A model generated the notes under the pieces. The model had not been told where the DNA came from, did not search any database, and worked only from the letters and a program-made list of their open reading frames with translations. From JAGWBJ01 sp034423015 (GTDB lineage Bacteria > Chloroflexota > Dehalococcoidia > Lucifugimonadales > JAGWBF01): a stretch of 64,000 bases of DNA. This document shows positions 17,211-26,029 of this stretch, piece after piece. Position 1 is the stretch's first letter. Each line of letters starts with the position of its first letter. Location: assembly GCA_034423015.1 (NCBI GenBank), contig DAOUJG010000039.1:1-64000 (forward strand). The letters are read 5' to 3'. The position numbers and the translations under genes were made by a program.

Positions 17211-18641
17211 ATGATTGACCTGCTGATCAGGGGCGGACAGGTGGTCACGCCGTGGGGCGTGGGAGACTGGGACGTGGCCGTGGAGGGGGAGAAGATCGCC
17301 GCCGTGGCCTCGCCAGGCTCCCTGCCCGGCGACGTGGGCAGGGTCATGGACGCCGCGGGCAAGATAGTCGTCCCCGGGGGCATCGAGCCCCACGCCCACA
17401 TCGGCTTCCCCGTGCCCGGCCGCCCCGGCGTGGAGTCCGCCGGGCCCGAGCCCGCCAGCCGCGCCGCCCTCTTCGGCGGCACCACCACCGTCACCGACTT
17501 TGCCATGGTCCACCCGGGCATGGACATCCCCCAGGCCATAGCCGCCAAGGAGGCCCGCTGGCGGGGCCAGGGCTACTGCGACCACTCCTACCACTGCACC
17601 CTCCTGGGCAACTTCCAGCAGAACGTGGTGGACCAGGTCAAGGAGGCCATCCAGTCGGGCTACCCCACATTCAAGATGTTCACCACCAACATCCGCCAGT
17701 CGGCGGGCTGGGAGGATGACAGGCACTGGATGGCCCGCATGGGCCACGTCAACGCCGCGATGGAGCAGGCGGCCGCCCACGGCGGCATGATGTTCATCCA
17801 CTCCGAGGACGACGACATCGTCCAGTACATGTACAAGAAGCTGACCGACGAGGAGCGGACCCAGTGGTACTACATCCACGAGATCCATAACAACATGTCC
17901 GAGGACGTCTCCTTCCGGCGCATCCTCAAGATGGCCGAGTGGACCGGCGCGGCGACCTATTTCGTCCACGTCAGCGCCAAAGAGGGCGTCCGGGCCCTGG
18001 AGGAGGCCAGGGGGAGGGGCTTCCCCCTGTACGCCGAGACCCTGCACAACTACGTCAGCTTCAACGCCGACGACTACCGGCGGGAGAACGGCCCCATCTA
18101 CCACACCTACCCATCCCTCAAGTCCGAGGAGGACCGGCTGGCCCTCTGGGACGGCCTGCTCAAGGGCACCATAAGCTGCATGGCCACCGACGGCTCCTGC
18201 ACCGACTTCAGCATGAAGATGTCGGGAAAGACCATCCTGGACGTCACCGGCGGCCACCACGGCGTCGAGACCCGCATGGGCATAACCTATGGCGAGGGCG
18301 TGGTCAAGCGCGGCATGTCCCTCCGCCACTTCGTCGACGCCACCTCCACCAACGCCGCCAAGATCATGGGCTACTACCCGCGCAAGGGAGCCATCGCCCC
18401 CGGCAGCGATGCCGACATCGTCTTCATCGACCCCACCATCCACAAGGACCTGGAGCTCTCGGACCTGCACCTGGGAGACTACAGCGTCTGGGAGGGCTGG
18501 GAGATCAACGGGTGGCCGGTGACCACCATCCTCCGGGGCAAGGTGATGGTGGAGAACGGCCAGTTCTTCGGGACCCCCGGCGACGGCAAGCTGATACCCA
18601 GAAAGGTCGGCTCCGACATCCTCAACCGGCCGCTGTGCTAG
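17211..18641 (+). CDS. Dihydropyrimidinase/hydantoinase-type amidohydrolase, copy 2
   Basis: Tandem paralogue of the preceding gene, 476 residues. It shares long stretches (GGQVVTPWGVGDWDVAVEGE at the N-terminus) and the same ligand set: HAH after GGIEP, Lys in GYPTFKMFTT, His in FIHSEDDD, His in VHVSAKEG and Asp in MATDGS. Compared with copy 1 it lacks about 17 residues in the loop after the HxH motif, which in this family lines the substrate pocket. The pair therefore probably differs in substrate range. AAGGAGGG precedes the ATG. Confidence 0.88.
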   Translation: MIDLLIRGGQVVTPWGVGDWDVAVEGEKIAAVASPGSLPGDVGRVMDAAGKIVVPGGIEPHAHIGFPVPGRPGVESAGPEPASRAALFGGTTTVTDFAMVHPGMDIPQAIAAKEARWRGQGYCDHSYHCTLLGNFQQNVVDQVKEAIQSGYPTFKMFTTNIRQSAGWEDDRHWMARMGHVNAAMEQAAAHGGMMFIHSEDDDIVQYMYKKLTDEERTQWYYIHEIHNNMSEDVSFRRILKMAEWTGAATYFVHVSAKEGVRALEEARGRGFPLYAETLHNYVSFNADDYRRENGPIYHTYPSLKSEEDRLALWDGLLKGTISCMATDGSCTDFSMKMSGKTILDVTGGHHGVETRMGITYGEGVVKRGMSLRHFVDATSTNAAKIMGYYPRKGAIAPGSDADIVFIDPTIHKDLELSDLHLGDYSVWEGWEINGWPVTTILRGKVMVENGQFFGTPGDGKLIPRKVGSDILNRPLC

Positions 18642-18655
18642 GGGGGCTCACGCCC

Positions 18656-19021
18656 TCATCCGCCCCGGTCCGCGGTGCCGGGCAGCAGCGTTAGCAGCTC
18701 CTTCACGGCCTCGATGCCGTCGGATACGTCGTCGGCGCCCAGCCACCCCTCGTAGAAGTTGGAGTGCAGGCTGTTGGCCACGTGGAACAACCGGCGCATT
18801 TCGGGCCGGCCCGTCTCGGCCGCCATGTTGCCGATCACTTGGAACAGCTCCCTGTGACCGCTGTGCTCCCAGCCTCGTTTCTCGGCGACGGCCCTGACCG
18901 CGTGCGCCGCCGCTCCCCAGGCCTTCTCCGAGGCTTGAAGGAGGTCCCCGGCGCCGGCATACTCTTCGGCTTTCGATATGAACTGGCGGCTGATTGACGC
19001 GTGGCCCGTCGTTTCGGCCAT
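18656..19021 (-). CDS. Small helical HEPN/PaREP1-like protein
   Basis: A 121-residue all-helical protein. The segment DLLQASEKAWGAAAHAVRAV followed by HRELF and then ANSLHSNFYEGW resembles PaREP1/HEPN-type helical bundles, which act as RNases, toxins or nucleotide-binding partners. No RxxxxH HEPN RNase motif is obvious, so I do not claim nuclease activity. The ATG at 19021 follows GGGGAAAAGAGG and was preferred to an earlier in-frame codon. It lies convergent to the hydantoinase gene and divergent from sodN, with no antitoxin-like partner next to it. Confidence 0.6.
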   Translation of the reverse strand: MAETTGHASISRQFISKAEEYAGAGDLLQASEKAWGAAAHAVRAVAEKRGWEHSGHRELFQVIGNMAAETGRPEMRRLFHVANSLHSNFYEGWLGADDVSDGIEAVKELLTLLPGTADRGG

Positions 19022-19087
19022 CCTCTTTTCCCCCTTGGCGGTTGGTCGCAGCGGGCGCACCTGGATTATAGCCGTCGGGGGTTCCCA

Positions 19088-19116
19088 TTGCGAAGCCGGG
19101 GCCAAGGGGCTAGAAT
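19088..19116 (+). promoter_or_regulatory. Promoter of sodN
   Basis: TTGCGA (19088-19093), 17 bp, TAGAAT (19111-19116), 40 bp before the sodN ATG. This matches the recurring TTG(C/T)nn-N17-TAGAAT pattern of this window. No obvious Nur-type palindrome was seen. Confidence 0.6.
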
Positions 19117-19156
19117 GTCAGGGTTGAAATCGTACGCTTAAGGAGGGCCCCCAAGA

Positions 19157-19630
19157 ATGCTGAACAGCCTTATCAAGGTAGTCGACCGGGTGTTCCCGGC
19201 CGGAATCGCCCACGCCCACTGCGACATCCCCTGCGGCATATACGACCCCATCGGCGCCAAGATCGCCGCCCAGACGGTGCAGAAGATGGTCATGCGTATA
19301 CAGGCCCTGGAGGAGGGCGACGACCACGCTGCCTTCGCCAATACCCTGGCCCGCTACATCGCCGTCAAGGAGCAGCACGCCGACGTCTGCAAGAACGAGC
19401 TGGACATCCTCTGGCACGACTACTTCCGGCCCGAGCATGTCGAGCAGAACCCCGACATCCACACCCAGATATGGAACGCCAACAAGCTCTGCTCCAGGAA
19501 CAAGCAGACCGTGGACCTGGACGCCGCCAAGGAGCTGGTGGCCACCGTGGACAAGATCGCCGCGATATACTGGGCCACCAAGAACGTGGAGTACAAGGAC
19601 GACCTGGCCGAGGTGCGCTTCGGGGCCTAG
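19157..19630 (+). CDS. sodN: Nickel superoxide dismutase
   Basis: Ni-dependent dismutation of superoxide. 157 residues: a 20-residue leader followed by the nickel hook HCDIPCGIYDP. His21 would be the new N-terminus after cleavage, and Cys22 and Cys26 the thiolate ligands, matching the H-C-x-x-P-C-G-x-Y signature. The rest is the four-helix bundle of the family. The gene directly downstream is the dedicated maturation protease, which supports the leader cleavage before His21. AAGGAGGGC precedes the ATG. Confidence 0.96.
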   Translation: MLNSLIKVVDRVFPAGIAHAHCDIPCGIYDPIGAKIAAQTVQKMVMRIQALEEGDDHAAFANTLARYIAVKEQHADVCKNELDILWHDYFRPEHVEQNPDIHTQIWNANKLCSRNKQTVDLDAAKELVATVDKIAAIYWATKNVEYKDDLAEVRFGA

Positions 19631-19693
19631 CCCCCGCTGGACCACACACCCTCCACGGGACCCGGACATGATGCCTGGAGAACGGGGCCGCCC

Positions 19694-20251
19694 TTGAGAA
19701 GAGCCATCGAGGGCGGCCCTCTCTATTGGCTGCCATGGCTGGCAGCCTCCGTCCCCTTCGTGGTCCGCGGGGACAGCATGTGCCCCAACTTCGCCCCCGA
19801 CCAGTACGTCCTGGTGCGCCGCCTGCGCCGGGGCAGGGGACCGGGCAGGGGGGACGTCGTCGTATTCCGGCACCACCTGCGGCCCGGGATGAACCTCCTC
19901 AAGCGCGTGGTAGGGCTGCCCGGCGACCGCGTCAGGGTCCGGCATGGCCGCGTCTACGTCGACGGGAGGATGCTGGACGAGCCCTACCTGTCCTCCGTGC
20001 CCCGTCCCGTTGACGGGGCCGGAACGCCGGACGCGCCCGAGCGGCCCGAGGTCGACGTGGAGTGGGCCCTCCACGACGGCCAGTATTTCGTCCTTGGGGA
20101 CAACCGCAACCCTGCCCACCCCGGCCGCCCCGACGACAGCCGCCGCTTCGGCCCGGTAGACCAGGACTCCATCGTGGGCGCCGCCTGGTTCAGGTACTGG
20201 CCGCCCGGCGCCTGGGGGCCCCTGCCTCCCAACGCACCGGGCACCGTCTGA
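19694..20251 (+). CDS. sodX: NiSOD maturation protease (S26 signal peptidase family, SodX-type)
   Basis: A 185-residue S26 peptidase expected to remove the NiSOD leader so that the His ligand becomes N-terminal. The Ser/Lys dyad is S28 in VRGDSMCP and K70 in LLKRVVGLPGD. GDNRNPAHPGRPDDSRRFG corresponds to the conserved GDNR...SRxFG box. Only a weakly hydrophobic N-terminal helix (9-24) could anchor it. The start is TTG at 19694 because the upstream ATG frame closes. It lies 63 bp after sodN, presumably in one transcript. A general signal peptidase is less likely given length and context. Confidence 0.9.
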   Translation: MRRAIEGGPLYWLPWLAASVPFVVRGDSMCPNFAPDQYVLVRRLRRGRGPGRGDVVVFRHHLRPGMNLLKRVVGLPGDRVRVRHGRVYVDGRMLDEPYLSSVPRPVDGAGTPDAPERPEVDVEWALHDGQYFVLGDNRNPAHPGRPDDSRRFGPVDQDSIVGAAWFRYWPPGAWGPLPPNAPGTV

Positions 20252-20304
20252 ACAGCTCCCCTGGCGGCCCTACCCCGGGGGCTGGGCCCTCCTTGCTGCG
20301 CGCC

Positions 20305-20631
20305 CTAGTACTTGAACTCCTCCCGCACCGGGCTGAAGATGTCCAGCGCCACCGCCCGGCCCGAGATGGACTTGGCCTTGTGCTCCACGTTCCCGGGAAT
20401 GATGTACATGTCCCCCGGCTTCAGCACCCGCGCCTCCCCGGCGATCTCCATCTCCATCTCCCCCTCCACCACAATGCCCCCCTGCTCGTGGGGATGGGTA
20501 TGGTTGGGCACCTCCGAGCCGGGCTCGATCTCCACGTAGGACAGGAGCATGTTCTGGCCCCAGAAGGTCTTCGTGGTCACGCCCGGCGCCAGCTCCTTGG
20601 CCTCCCTGCCCTTCGCGTCGTGGAAATACAT
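20305..20631 (-). CDS. Cupin domain protein
   Basis: Small single-domain cupin, 108 residues, forming a beta barrel with a probable metal site. NHTHPHEQGGIVVEGEMEME is the first cupin motif, with three His and a Glu in usable positions. KPGDMYIIPGNVEHKA is the second, with the fourth ligand His. Enzymatic role not identifiable; relatives include dioxygenases, isomerases and binding modules of sugar or acid catabolism. Transcribed toward sodX and divergent from the PPOX flavoprotein gene. Confidence 0.85.
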   Translation of the reverse strand: MYFHDAKGREAKELAPGVTTKTFWGQNMLLSYVEIEPGSEVPNHTHPHEQGGIVVEGEMEMEIAGEARVLKPGDMYIIPGNVEHKAKSISGRAVALDIFSPVREEFKY

Positions 20632-20729
20632 CGTCGCCTCCCAAATCGACTTGCTCGGCCCCCTTGGCCCCGGGGCCGGGTTACCATTAAACCACGCCCT
20701 CCGCAGCTTGGCGACCTGCCAGCCTCCGG

Positions 20730-20758
20730 TTGCGGGCCCTCGGAGCCTGGAGTAGAAT
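20730..20758 (+). promoter_or_regulatory. Promoter of PPOX-type flavoprotein gene
   Basis: TTGCGG (20730-20735), 17 bp, TAGAAT (20753-20758), about 85 bp before the ATG. Almost identical in layout to the sodN promoter. Confidence 0.55.
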
Positions 20759-20843
20759 GGGCCATCCGGACGGCGCCAAGGGTGGGCGAAAGCGCCGGCC
20801 CCAGCGTCCCCAAGCGTTCTCCCAAGGATTCTAAGGAGGCCTC

Positions 20844-21434
20844 ATGGCAAAGGGCGAAGCGGACTTCGACAACAGGTTCACCAGCACCTTCGGGTTCCCC
20901 TCGGAGCGCGCCGCCACCAAGGTGAAGGACAGCCTTACCGAGCCCGTGCGCCGGTTCATCCAGGAGTCCCCCTTCCTGGTCATGGCCACCAGCGACCGGG
21001 AGGGCAGGTGCGACGCCTCCCCCAAGGGCGGCAAGCCGGGGTTCGTCCGGGTGCTGGACGACCGGCATCTTCTGGTGCCCGACGTGGCCGGCAACAAGCT
21101 GTTCCAGTCGTACCTGAACATGGACGAGAACCCCTACGTGGGCCTCTGCTTCTTCATCCCCGGCATCGCCGACATCGTGCGGGTCAACGGCAGGGTCTCC
21201 ATGGTCACCAGGGAGGAACTGGACCGCCACCAGGTGGAGGAGTCCATGTACAACCCCGACGGGTACCGGGGCGTCCAGCAGGGCATCGTCGTCGAGATCG
21301 AGGAGTCCTTCGGCCACTGCCCCCGCGCCCTCAGCTACTCGGACTTCTGGGACCCGGAGCGCATCCGGGAGAAGCGGGGCACGGCTCACCCGGTCCGCAT
21401 GCCTCCCGCCGTTCCCACCCCCGCCGGGTCCTGA
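20844..21434 (+). CDS. Pyridoxamine 5'-phosphate oxidase-like FMN-binding protein
   Basis: A 196-residue split-barrel flavoprotein of the PPOX class, close to the MSMEG_1061-type family. FLVMATSDREGRCDASPKGG is the FMN-binding start of the barrel, followed by FVRVLDDRHLLVPDVAGN and a strand with NPYVGLCFFIPG. These proteins bind FMN, F420 or haem and reduce or oxidise small substrates; the exact reaction is not identifiable. AAGGAGG precedes the ATG. The C-terminal 20 residues are Pro/Ala-rich and probably disordered. Confidence 0.82.
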   Translation: MAKGEADFDNRFTSTFGFPSERAATKVKDSLTEPVRRFIQESPFLVMATSDREGRCDASPKGGKPGFVRVLDDRHLLVPDVAGNKLFQSYLNMDENPYVGLCFFIPGIADIVRVNGRVSMVTREELDRHQVEESMYNPDGYRGVQQGIVVEIEESFGHCPRALSYSDFWDPERIREKRGTAHPVRMPPAVPTPAGS

Positions 21435-21491
21435 CCCCCAATACCGGCGGGCTCGGACCCGCCGGTACGTCCCCACACGTAAAGAGGTGCC

Positions 21492-22913
21492 ATGGTGGAC
21501 AAGGCAGACATACCCTTCCTATCCGCGACCGAGCTGGCGGCCCTGATCCAGAAGCGTGAAGTCTCCCCCGTGGAGGCCACCGAGGCGTACCTTGAGCGCA
21601 TCCAGCGGGTCGACGGCAAGCTGAGCTCCTACATAACGGTTTCGGGCGACCACGCCCTGCAGGCGGCGAAGGCGGCAGAAGACGAGATCGCCTCCGGCGG
21701 CTACCGCGGCCCCATGCACGGCATCCCCTACGCCGTCAAGGACCAGTTCAACACCCGGGGCATACTCACCACCGGCGGCTCGTCGATACTCGCTGACTTC
21801 GTACCCGACGACAACGCCACCGTCATCGCCAACCTCGACCGGGCCGGCGCCATCCTCCTGGGCAAGCTCAACATGAGCGAGTTCGCCATGGGCACGGCCG
21901 TCGCCCACCCCTACGGCGTGCCCCACAACCCGTGGGACCTGGGGCGGAACCCCGGCACCTCCAGCAGCGGCTCCGGAGCGGCCACCGCCGCCTTCCTGTG
22001 CGCCACCTCGCTGGGCGAGGACACCGGGGGCTCCATCCGCGGGCCCGGCGCCTTCTCCGGCGTCGTGGGCCTCAGGCCCAGCTTCGGCCGCGTCAGCCGC
22101 CACGGCATGATCGGCGCCGTCTGGTCCATGGACATGGCGGGGCCCATCTCCCGGACCGTCGAGGACTGCGCCATAACCCTGGGGGCCATCGCCGGCCACG
22201 ACCCCAACGACCGCTACACCTGGGACGCTCCGGTCCCCGACTACCTGGCAGCCCTGGACGGCAGCGTCGCGGGCATGAAGATCGGCGTGGTCCGGGAGCG
22301 CATGGACGACGACCAGATGGACGGGGAGGTCCAGGCGGCCGTTCTGAAGGCCGCCTCCACCCTGGGGGAGCTCGGGGCCTCCGTGGAGGAGGTGTCCGTG
22401 TCCCTGGCGCCCCACTGCGCCGTCATATTCAACGGCATCGCCTACCCCGAGGGCGCCTCCGTCCACCACCGGAACATAAGGGAGCGCCTCCAGGACTACG
22501 ACCACAACATCCAGATACGGAACCTGACCGGAAGCATCCTTCCCGCCCAGGCCTACTACAAGGCCCAGAAGCTGAGGCAGGTGGTCCGGAGACAGGTGCT
22601 GGACGCCCTGGAAAGGGTCGACGTGCTGCTTCTCCCCACCTCCCCCATCCTGGCCCCCCCGATACGCACCCGCGCCGGAGTGGACAGCAAGGAGCACCTC
22701 ATGGCCGACCTGATGGGGCGCAATAGCTGGACTACTCCCTTCAACCTGGCCGGGACCCCGGCCATCTCCGTCCCCTGCGGCTTCTCCGCCGACCCGGTGC
22801 TGCCCATCGGCCTGCAGCTGGCCGGCCGTCCCTTTGAGGAAGCCACGGTCATGAGGGCGGCCCACGCCTACCAGCAGGCCACCGACTGGCACACCCGGCG
22901 CCCGCCGGTATAG
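21492..22913 (+). CDS. Amidase (amidase signature family)
   Basis: Hydrolyses carboxamides, or aryl/aliphatic amides, by a Ser-cisSer-Lys triad. 473 residues. K83 lies in YAVKDQF, the Gly/Ser-rich signature GTSSSGSGAA (155-164) supplies the cis-Ser, and S181 in DTGGSIRGP is the nucleophile. A GatA role is unlikely because gatB and gatC are absent and the C-terminal part is short and catabolic in type. AAAGAGGTG precedes the ATG. It is followed after two bases by the uracil-DNA glycosylase gene. Confidence 0.9.
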   Translation: MVDKADIPFLSATELAALIQKREVSPVEATEAYLERIQRVDGKLSSYITVSGDHALQAAKAAEDEIASGGYRGPMHGIPYAVKDQFNTRGILTTGGSSILADFVPDDNATVIANLDRAGAILLGKLNMSEFAMGTAVAHPYGVPHNPWDLGRNPGTSSSGSGAATAAFLCATSLGEDTGGSIRGPGAFSGVVGLRPSFGRVSRHGMIGAVWSMDMAGPISRTVEDCAITLGAIAGHDPNDRYTWDAPVPDYLAALDGSVAGMKIGVVRERMDDDQMDGEVQAAVLKAASTLGELGASVEEVSVSLAPHCAVIFNGIAYPEGASVHHRNIRERLQDYDHNIQIRNLTGSILPAQAYYKAQKLRQVVRRQVLDALERVDVLLLPTSPILAPPIRTRAGVDSKEHLMADLMGRNSWTTPFNLAGTPAISVPCGFSADPVLPIGLQLAGRPFEEATVMRAAHAYQQATDWHTRRPPV

Positions 22914-22915
22914 GT

Positions 22916-23647
22916 GTGGGGCCCGGCGCCATCGGCCCATCGGAGAGAATAGCGGAGGTCCAACGCCGCGTCGTCGCCTGCACCCTCTGCCCCCGGCTGG
23001 TCGAGTACCGGGAGAGCGTGGCCCACACCAAGAGGCGGATGTACCGGGAGGCCGACTACTGGGGCCGGCCCCTGCCCGGGTTCGGCGACCCCGAGGCCCG
23101 GCTGCTGCTGGTGGGCCTTGCCCCGGCGGCCCACGGCGGAAACCGCACCGGGCGCATGTTCACCGGCGACCGCAGCGGGGACTGGCTGTACGGCGCCCTC
23201 CACGCGTTCGGCTTCGCCAACCAGCCCACCTCCAGGCACAGGGACGACGGCCTCGCCCTGAAGGACGCCTACGTCACCGCGGCGATACGCTGCGCCCCGC
23301 CCGCCAACAAGCCCCTGCGCGACGAGCTGCTGAGCTGCCGCCCCTACCTGCTGGCCGAGCTCGAGTCCCTGACCAGGCTGGAGGTCGTCGTGGCATTGGG
23401 ACGCATCGCCTTCGACGCCTACCTGGCCGCGTACCGGGTCTTCCTTGGAGCCGACGCGCCCGCCTTCCCCAAGCCCGCCTTCAGCCACGGGGGCGTCCAA
23501 CCCCTACCCGGCGGAGTCACCCTCGTCTCCTCCTACCACCCCAGCCAGCAGAACACCCAGACCGGCCGACTCACCACCGACATGTTCCACAGCGTCTTCG
23601 CCACTGTCCGCCGCCTGATGGACGTGGGCGACAGCAAGCCGGCCTAG
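22916..23647 (+). CDS. Uracil-DNA glycosylase, family 5 (UdgB-type, 4Fe-4S)
   Basis: Excises uracil, and often hypoxanthine, from DNA. 243 residues. Four Cys for a [4Fe-4S] cluster are visible: C22 and C25 (ACTLCPRL), one in AIRCAPP and one in LLSCRPYL. GLAPAAHGGNRTGRMFTGD is the motif A region, in which family 5 enzymes lack the usual polar catalytic residue. SSYHPSQQNTQTG is motif B with His. The start is probably GTG at 22916, overlapping nothing but abutting the amidase stop. Confidence 0.9.
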   Translation: MGPGAIGPSERIAEVQRRVVACTLCPRLVEYRESVAHTKRRMYREADYWGRPLPGFGDPEARLLLVGLAPAAHGGNRTGRMFTGDRSGDWLYGALHAFGFANQPTSRHRDDGLALKDAYVTAAIRCAPPANKPLRDELLSCRPYLLAELESLTRLEVVVALGRIAFDAYLAAYRVFLGADAPAFPKPAFSHGGVQPLPGGVTLVSSYHPSQQNTQTGRLTTDMFHSVFATVRRLMDVGDSKPA

Positions 23648-23681
23648 CGCCCCGACCCAACCGCCCCCGCCAACCGCCACC

Positions 23682-25022
23682 TCATATCCCGGCCCTCCGC
23701 CGCGGCGCGGGGGGCGGCTTGGGGTCGCCCAGGAGCAGGAATAGGCCTGACCCCAGCAGGCACACCACCGCCACTCCCGCGAAGGCCGTGTCGTAGCTGA
23801 TGTACCCGGCGACCACCGGCGCGGTGAACAGGAACACGTTCATTATCACCATCCCCAGCCCCGTTATAGTGGCGTAGTCCCTCCGGCCGAAGTAGGTGCC
23901 CCTTATGGCCGAGGTCAGGGGGTTCCGGCCGCCGAACCCGATCCCCAGGAGCACGGCGAAGAGGAAGACCATAAGGGCGTCGTCGCCGGCCACCAGCAGG
24001 ACCGCCACCGCCCCGGACTGCAGGGCCGAGAAGCCGAACAGGGCGTACCTCACGGGCACCCGGCTGCCCACGTACCCTCCCACCAGCACGAACACCGCGT
24101 TCAGCCCCGTGTAGGTGGACACCACCAGACCGATGGTCCCCAGCGAGAAGCCCCGGTCGTCCAGCATGAGCCCCAGGTGCACCATTATCGTCACGATCAC
24201 GATGGACGACGCGCCGTGCCCCATGCTGATGAACCAGAAGGCCTTCGTCCGGACGGCCTGCCGCCACGTGTAGTCCATCTCGCCGTCTGCGGCGGTCCCG
24301 GCCTGCCGTCCCTCGGGCCGCCTTGCCTCCGGGGGAGCGCCGTCGGGTACGAGCCCCAGGTCCTCGGGCCGGTCCCTCACCAGCCGGGAGATGGGGAAAG
24401 CCAGCCCGGCGATTATCAGCCCTATGGCCGCCGCGGTGACACGCCACCCGTACCGCTCCGGGTCCTCCACCGCCGTCCCGCCGATGGACCAGGCCATCAG
24501 CGGCGGCACCACTACCCCGCCGACGGCAAACCCCTCCTGGACGATGGACATTGCCAGGGTGCGCTTGCGGATGAACCAGGAGTTCATCACCGTCATCATG
24601 GGCAGCCATGTACCCAGCGCCGCTCCCAGGCTCATCATGATGAACACCAGGTAGAGCTGCCACAGCTCCCGGACCTGGCTGAAGAGGAGGAACCCGCCTC
24701 CCAGTATCAGGCACCCGGCCAGCACCATGCGCCGGGGGCCCAGCCGGTCTATGAGGAGGCCCTCCAGCGGGCCCAGCAGCCCGCCCTCCACCCGGGTCAG
24801 GGCGAAGGCCCACACGAGCTGGTCCTTGGTCCACCCCAGGCGCGCCCGGATTACCGGGTTCCATACGGGCATGCCCTGGAAGAAGGGCACCGTCCCCAGG
24901 GCCATTACGACGGCGCCCAGGACGGCCAGCCACCACCCGTAGTACATCCCCCTGCTGCGCCTGAGGAGGTCTACCGGCCCGCCAATCCCGATCAAAACGG
25001 TCTGCCCATAGGTGGCTAGCAT
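23682..25022 (-). CDS. Major facilitator superfamily transporter
   Basis: A 12-helix MFS permease, 446 residues from ATG 25022. The first helix YYGWWLAVLGAVV and the cytosolic loop DRLGPRRM between helices 2 and 3 are of the monocarboxylate/oxalate-formate antiporter type, and the central loop carries a Pro/Arg/Glu-rich linker. Substrate unknown, probably an organic acid. An ATG at 24947 would remove 25 residues, but the second MFS gene here (38682) has similar basic residues before YGWW, favouring the longer form. The open frame continues far upstream without a start signal and was ignored. Confidence 0.85.
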   Translation of the reverse strand: MLATYGQTVLIGIGGPVDLLRRSRGMYYGWWLAVLGAVVMALGTVPFFQGMPVWNPVIRARLGWTKDQLVWAFALTRVEGGLLGPLEGLLIDRLGPRRMVLAGCLILGGGFLLFSQVRELWQLYLVFIMMSLGAALGTWLPMMTVMNSWFIRKRTLAMSIVQEGFAVGGVVVPPLMAWSIGGTAVEDPERYGWRVTAAAIGLIIAGLAFPISRLVRDRPEDLGLVPDGAPPEARRPEGRQAGTAADGEMDYTWRQAVRTKAFWFISMGHGASSIVIVTIMVHLGLMLDDRGFSLGTIGLVVSTYTGLNAVFVLVGGYVGSRVPVRYALFGFSALQSGAVAVLLVAGDDALMVFLFAVLLGIGFGGRNPLTSAIRGTYFGRRDYATITGLGMVIMNVFLFTAPVVAGYISYDTAFAGVAVVCLLGSGLFLLLGDPKPPPAPRRRAGI

Positions 25023-25184
25023 ATCCCCGGAGGGCGCGGGCCGCAAGCCGCGGCTACCCTTGACAAACACAACCCGCTGGGCCAAACTCTCAGTGTCGGC
25101 GGCGCCCAAGCCTAGCCCTCTCCCCCGGACCGCCGCCCGCCCGGACCCGGGCAACCCCCTCACTATGACGGAGGCCGAAAGGCG

Positions 25185-25964
25185 ATGACGACAACACAAA
25201 ACTGGACCGAGGAGTTCGTCGACGTGGGCGGCACCAAGACCCAGGTCCTCAGGGGAGGGAGCGGGCCGCCCCTGCTGCTCCTCCACGGGGCCAGGGGCAA
25301 CCACCGCTGGATGGGCTACCACGACGCCCTGGCCAAGCACTACACCGTCTACGCCTCCTCCCACCCGGGATACGACAAGACCCCGCGGCCCCCCTGGGTC
25401 AGCACCATCAACGACGTGGCCCACTTCTACGTCGGCTTCATGCGGAGCGCGGGCCTGGAGGACGCCGTCCTCATGGGCTTTTCCATGGGCGGATGGATCG
25501 CCGCCGAGCTGGCGGCCATGGACTCGCACAGGATCAAGGCCCTGGTGCTGGTCAACGCCGTGGGCATCCGGCCCCAGGTGGGAGAGATCGCCGAGACCCT
25601 GATGGTGTCCCCCGACCAGACCCAGGAGCTGATCTACCACGACCAGAGCAAGGCGCCCGAGGCGCCCTACCTCTCCCCCGAGGAGGACGTCCAGTGGAGG
25701 AACCGGGAGATGGCGTCCCGGCTGTGCTGGAAGCCCTACATGCACAACCCGGTGCTGCCCGAATACCTCAAGCTGGTGGAGGTCCCCTCCCTGATAGTCT
25801 GGGGCCGCGAAGACGGCATCGTCCCCCTCAACGCCGGGGAGATCTATCACCAGTCCCTGAAGGGTTCGACCCTCCGAATCATCGAGGAATGCGGCCACTC
25901 TCCCCAGTTCGAGAAGCCCCAGGAGTTCCTCGACGCCACGCTGGAGTTCCTCTCCAAGCTCTGA
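25185..25964 (+). CDS. Alpha/beta hydrolase
   Basis: A 259-residue alpha/beta hydrolase. LLLHGARGNH is the oxyanion-hole strand, the nucleophile elbow GFSMGGW has S100, and WGREDGIVP and EECGHSPQFEKP provide the Asp and His of the triad. Resembles C-C bond hydrolases and carboxylesterases of aromatic or terpenoid catabolism, but the substrate is not identifiable. Just downstream lies a luciferase-like oxidoreductase on the same strand, so the two may act in one degradation route. A weak promoter (TTGACA at 25060, 17 bp, CAAACT) is possible upstream. Confidence 0.88.
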   Translation: MTTTQNWTEEFVDVGGTKTQVLRGGSGPPLLLLHGARGNHRWMGYHDALAKHYTVYASSHPGYDKTPRPPWVSTINDVAHFYVGFMRSAGLEDAVLMGFSMGGWIAAELAAMDSHRIKALVLVNAVGIRPQVGEIAETLMVSPDQTQELIYHDQSKAPEAPYLSPEEDVQWRNREMASRLCWKPYMHNPVLPEYLKLVEVPSLIVWGREDGIVPLNAGEIYHQSLKGSTLRIIEECGHSPQFEKPQEFLDATLEFLSKL

Positions 25965-26029
25965 TTGCCGCCGCACCCGGATGGGAGTGGGCGCCACGAC
26001 CAACGCCACGGTCGACAAAGGAGGGACCC

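Noticed and set aside
23682..26018. MFS transporter extended upstream to 778 codons
   Set aside because: The extra 330 residues are antisense to the alpha/beta hydrolase gene and have no start signal; the transporter begins at 25022.
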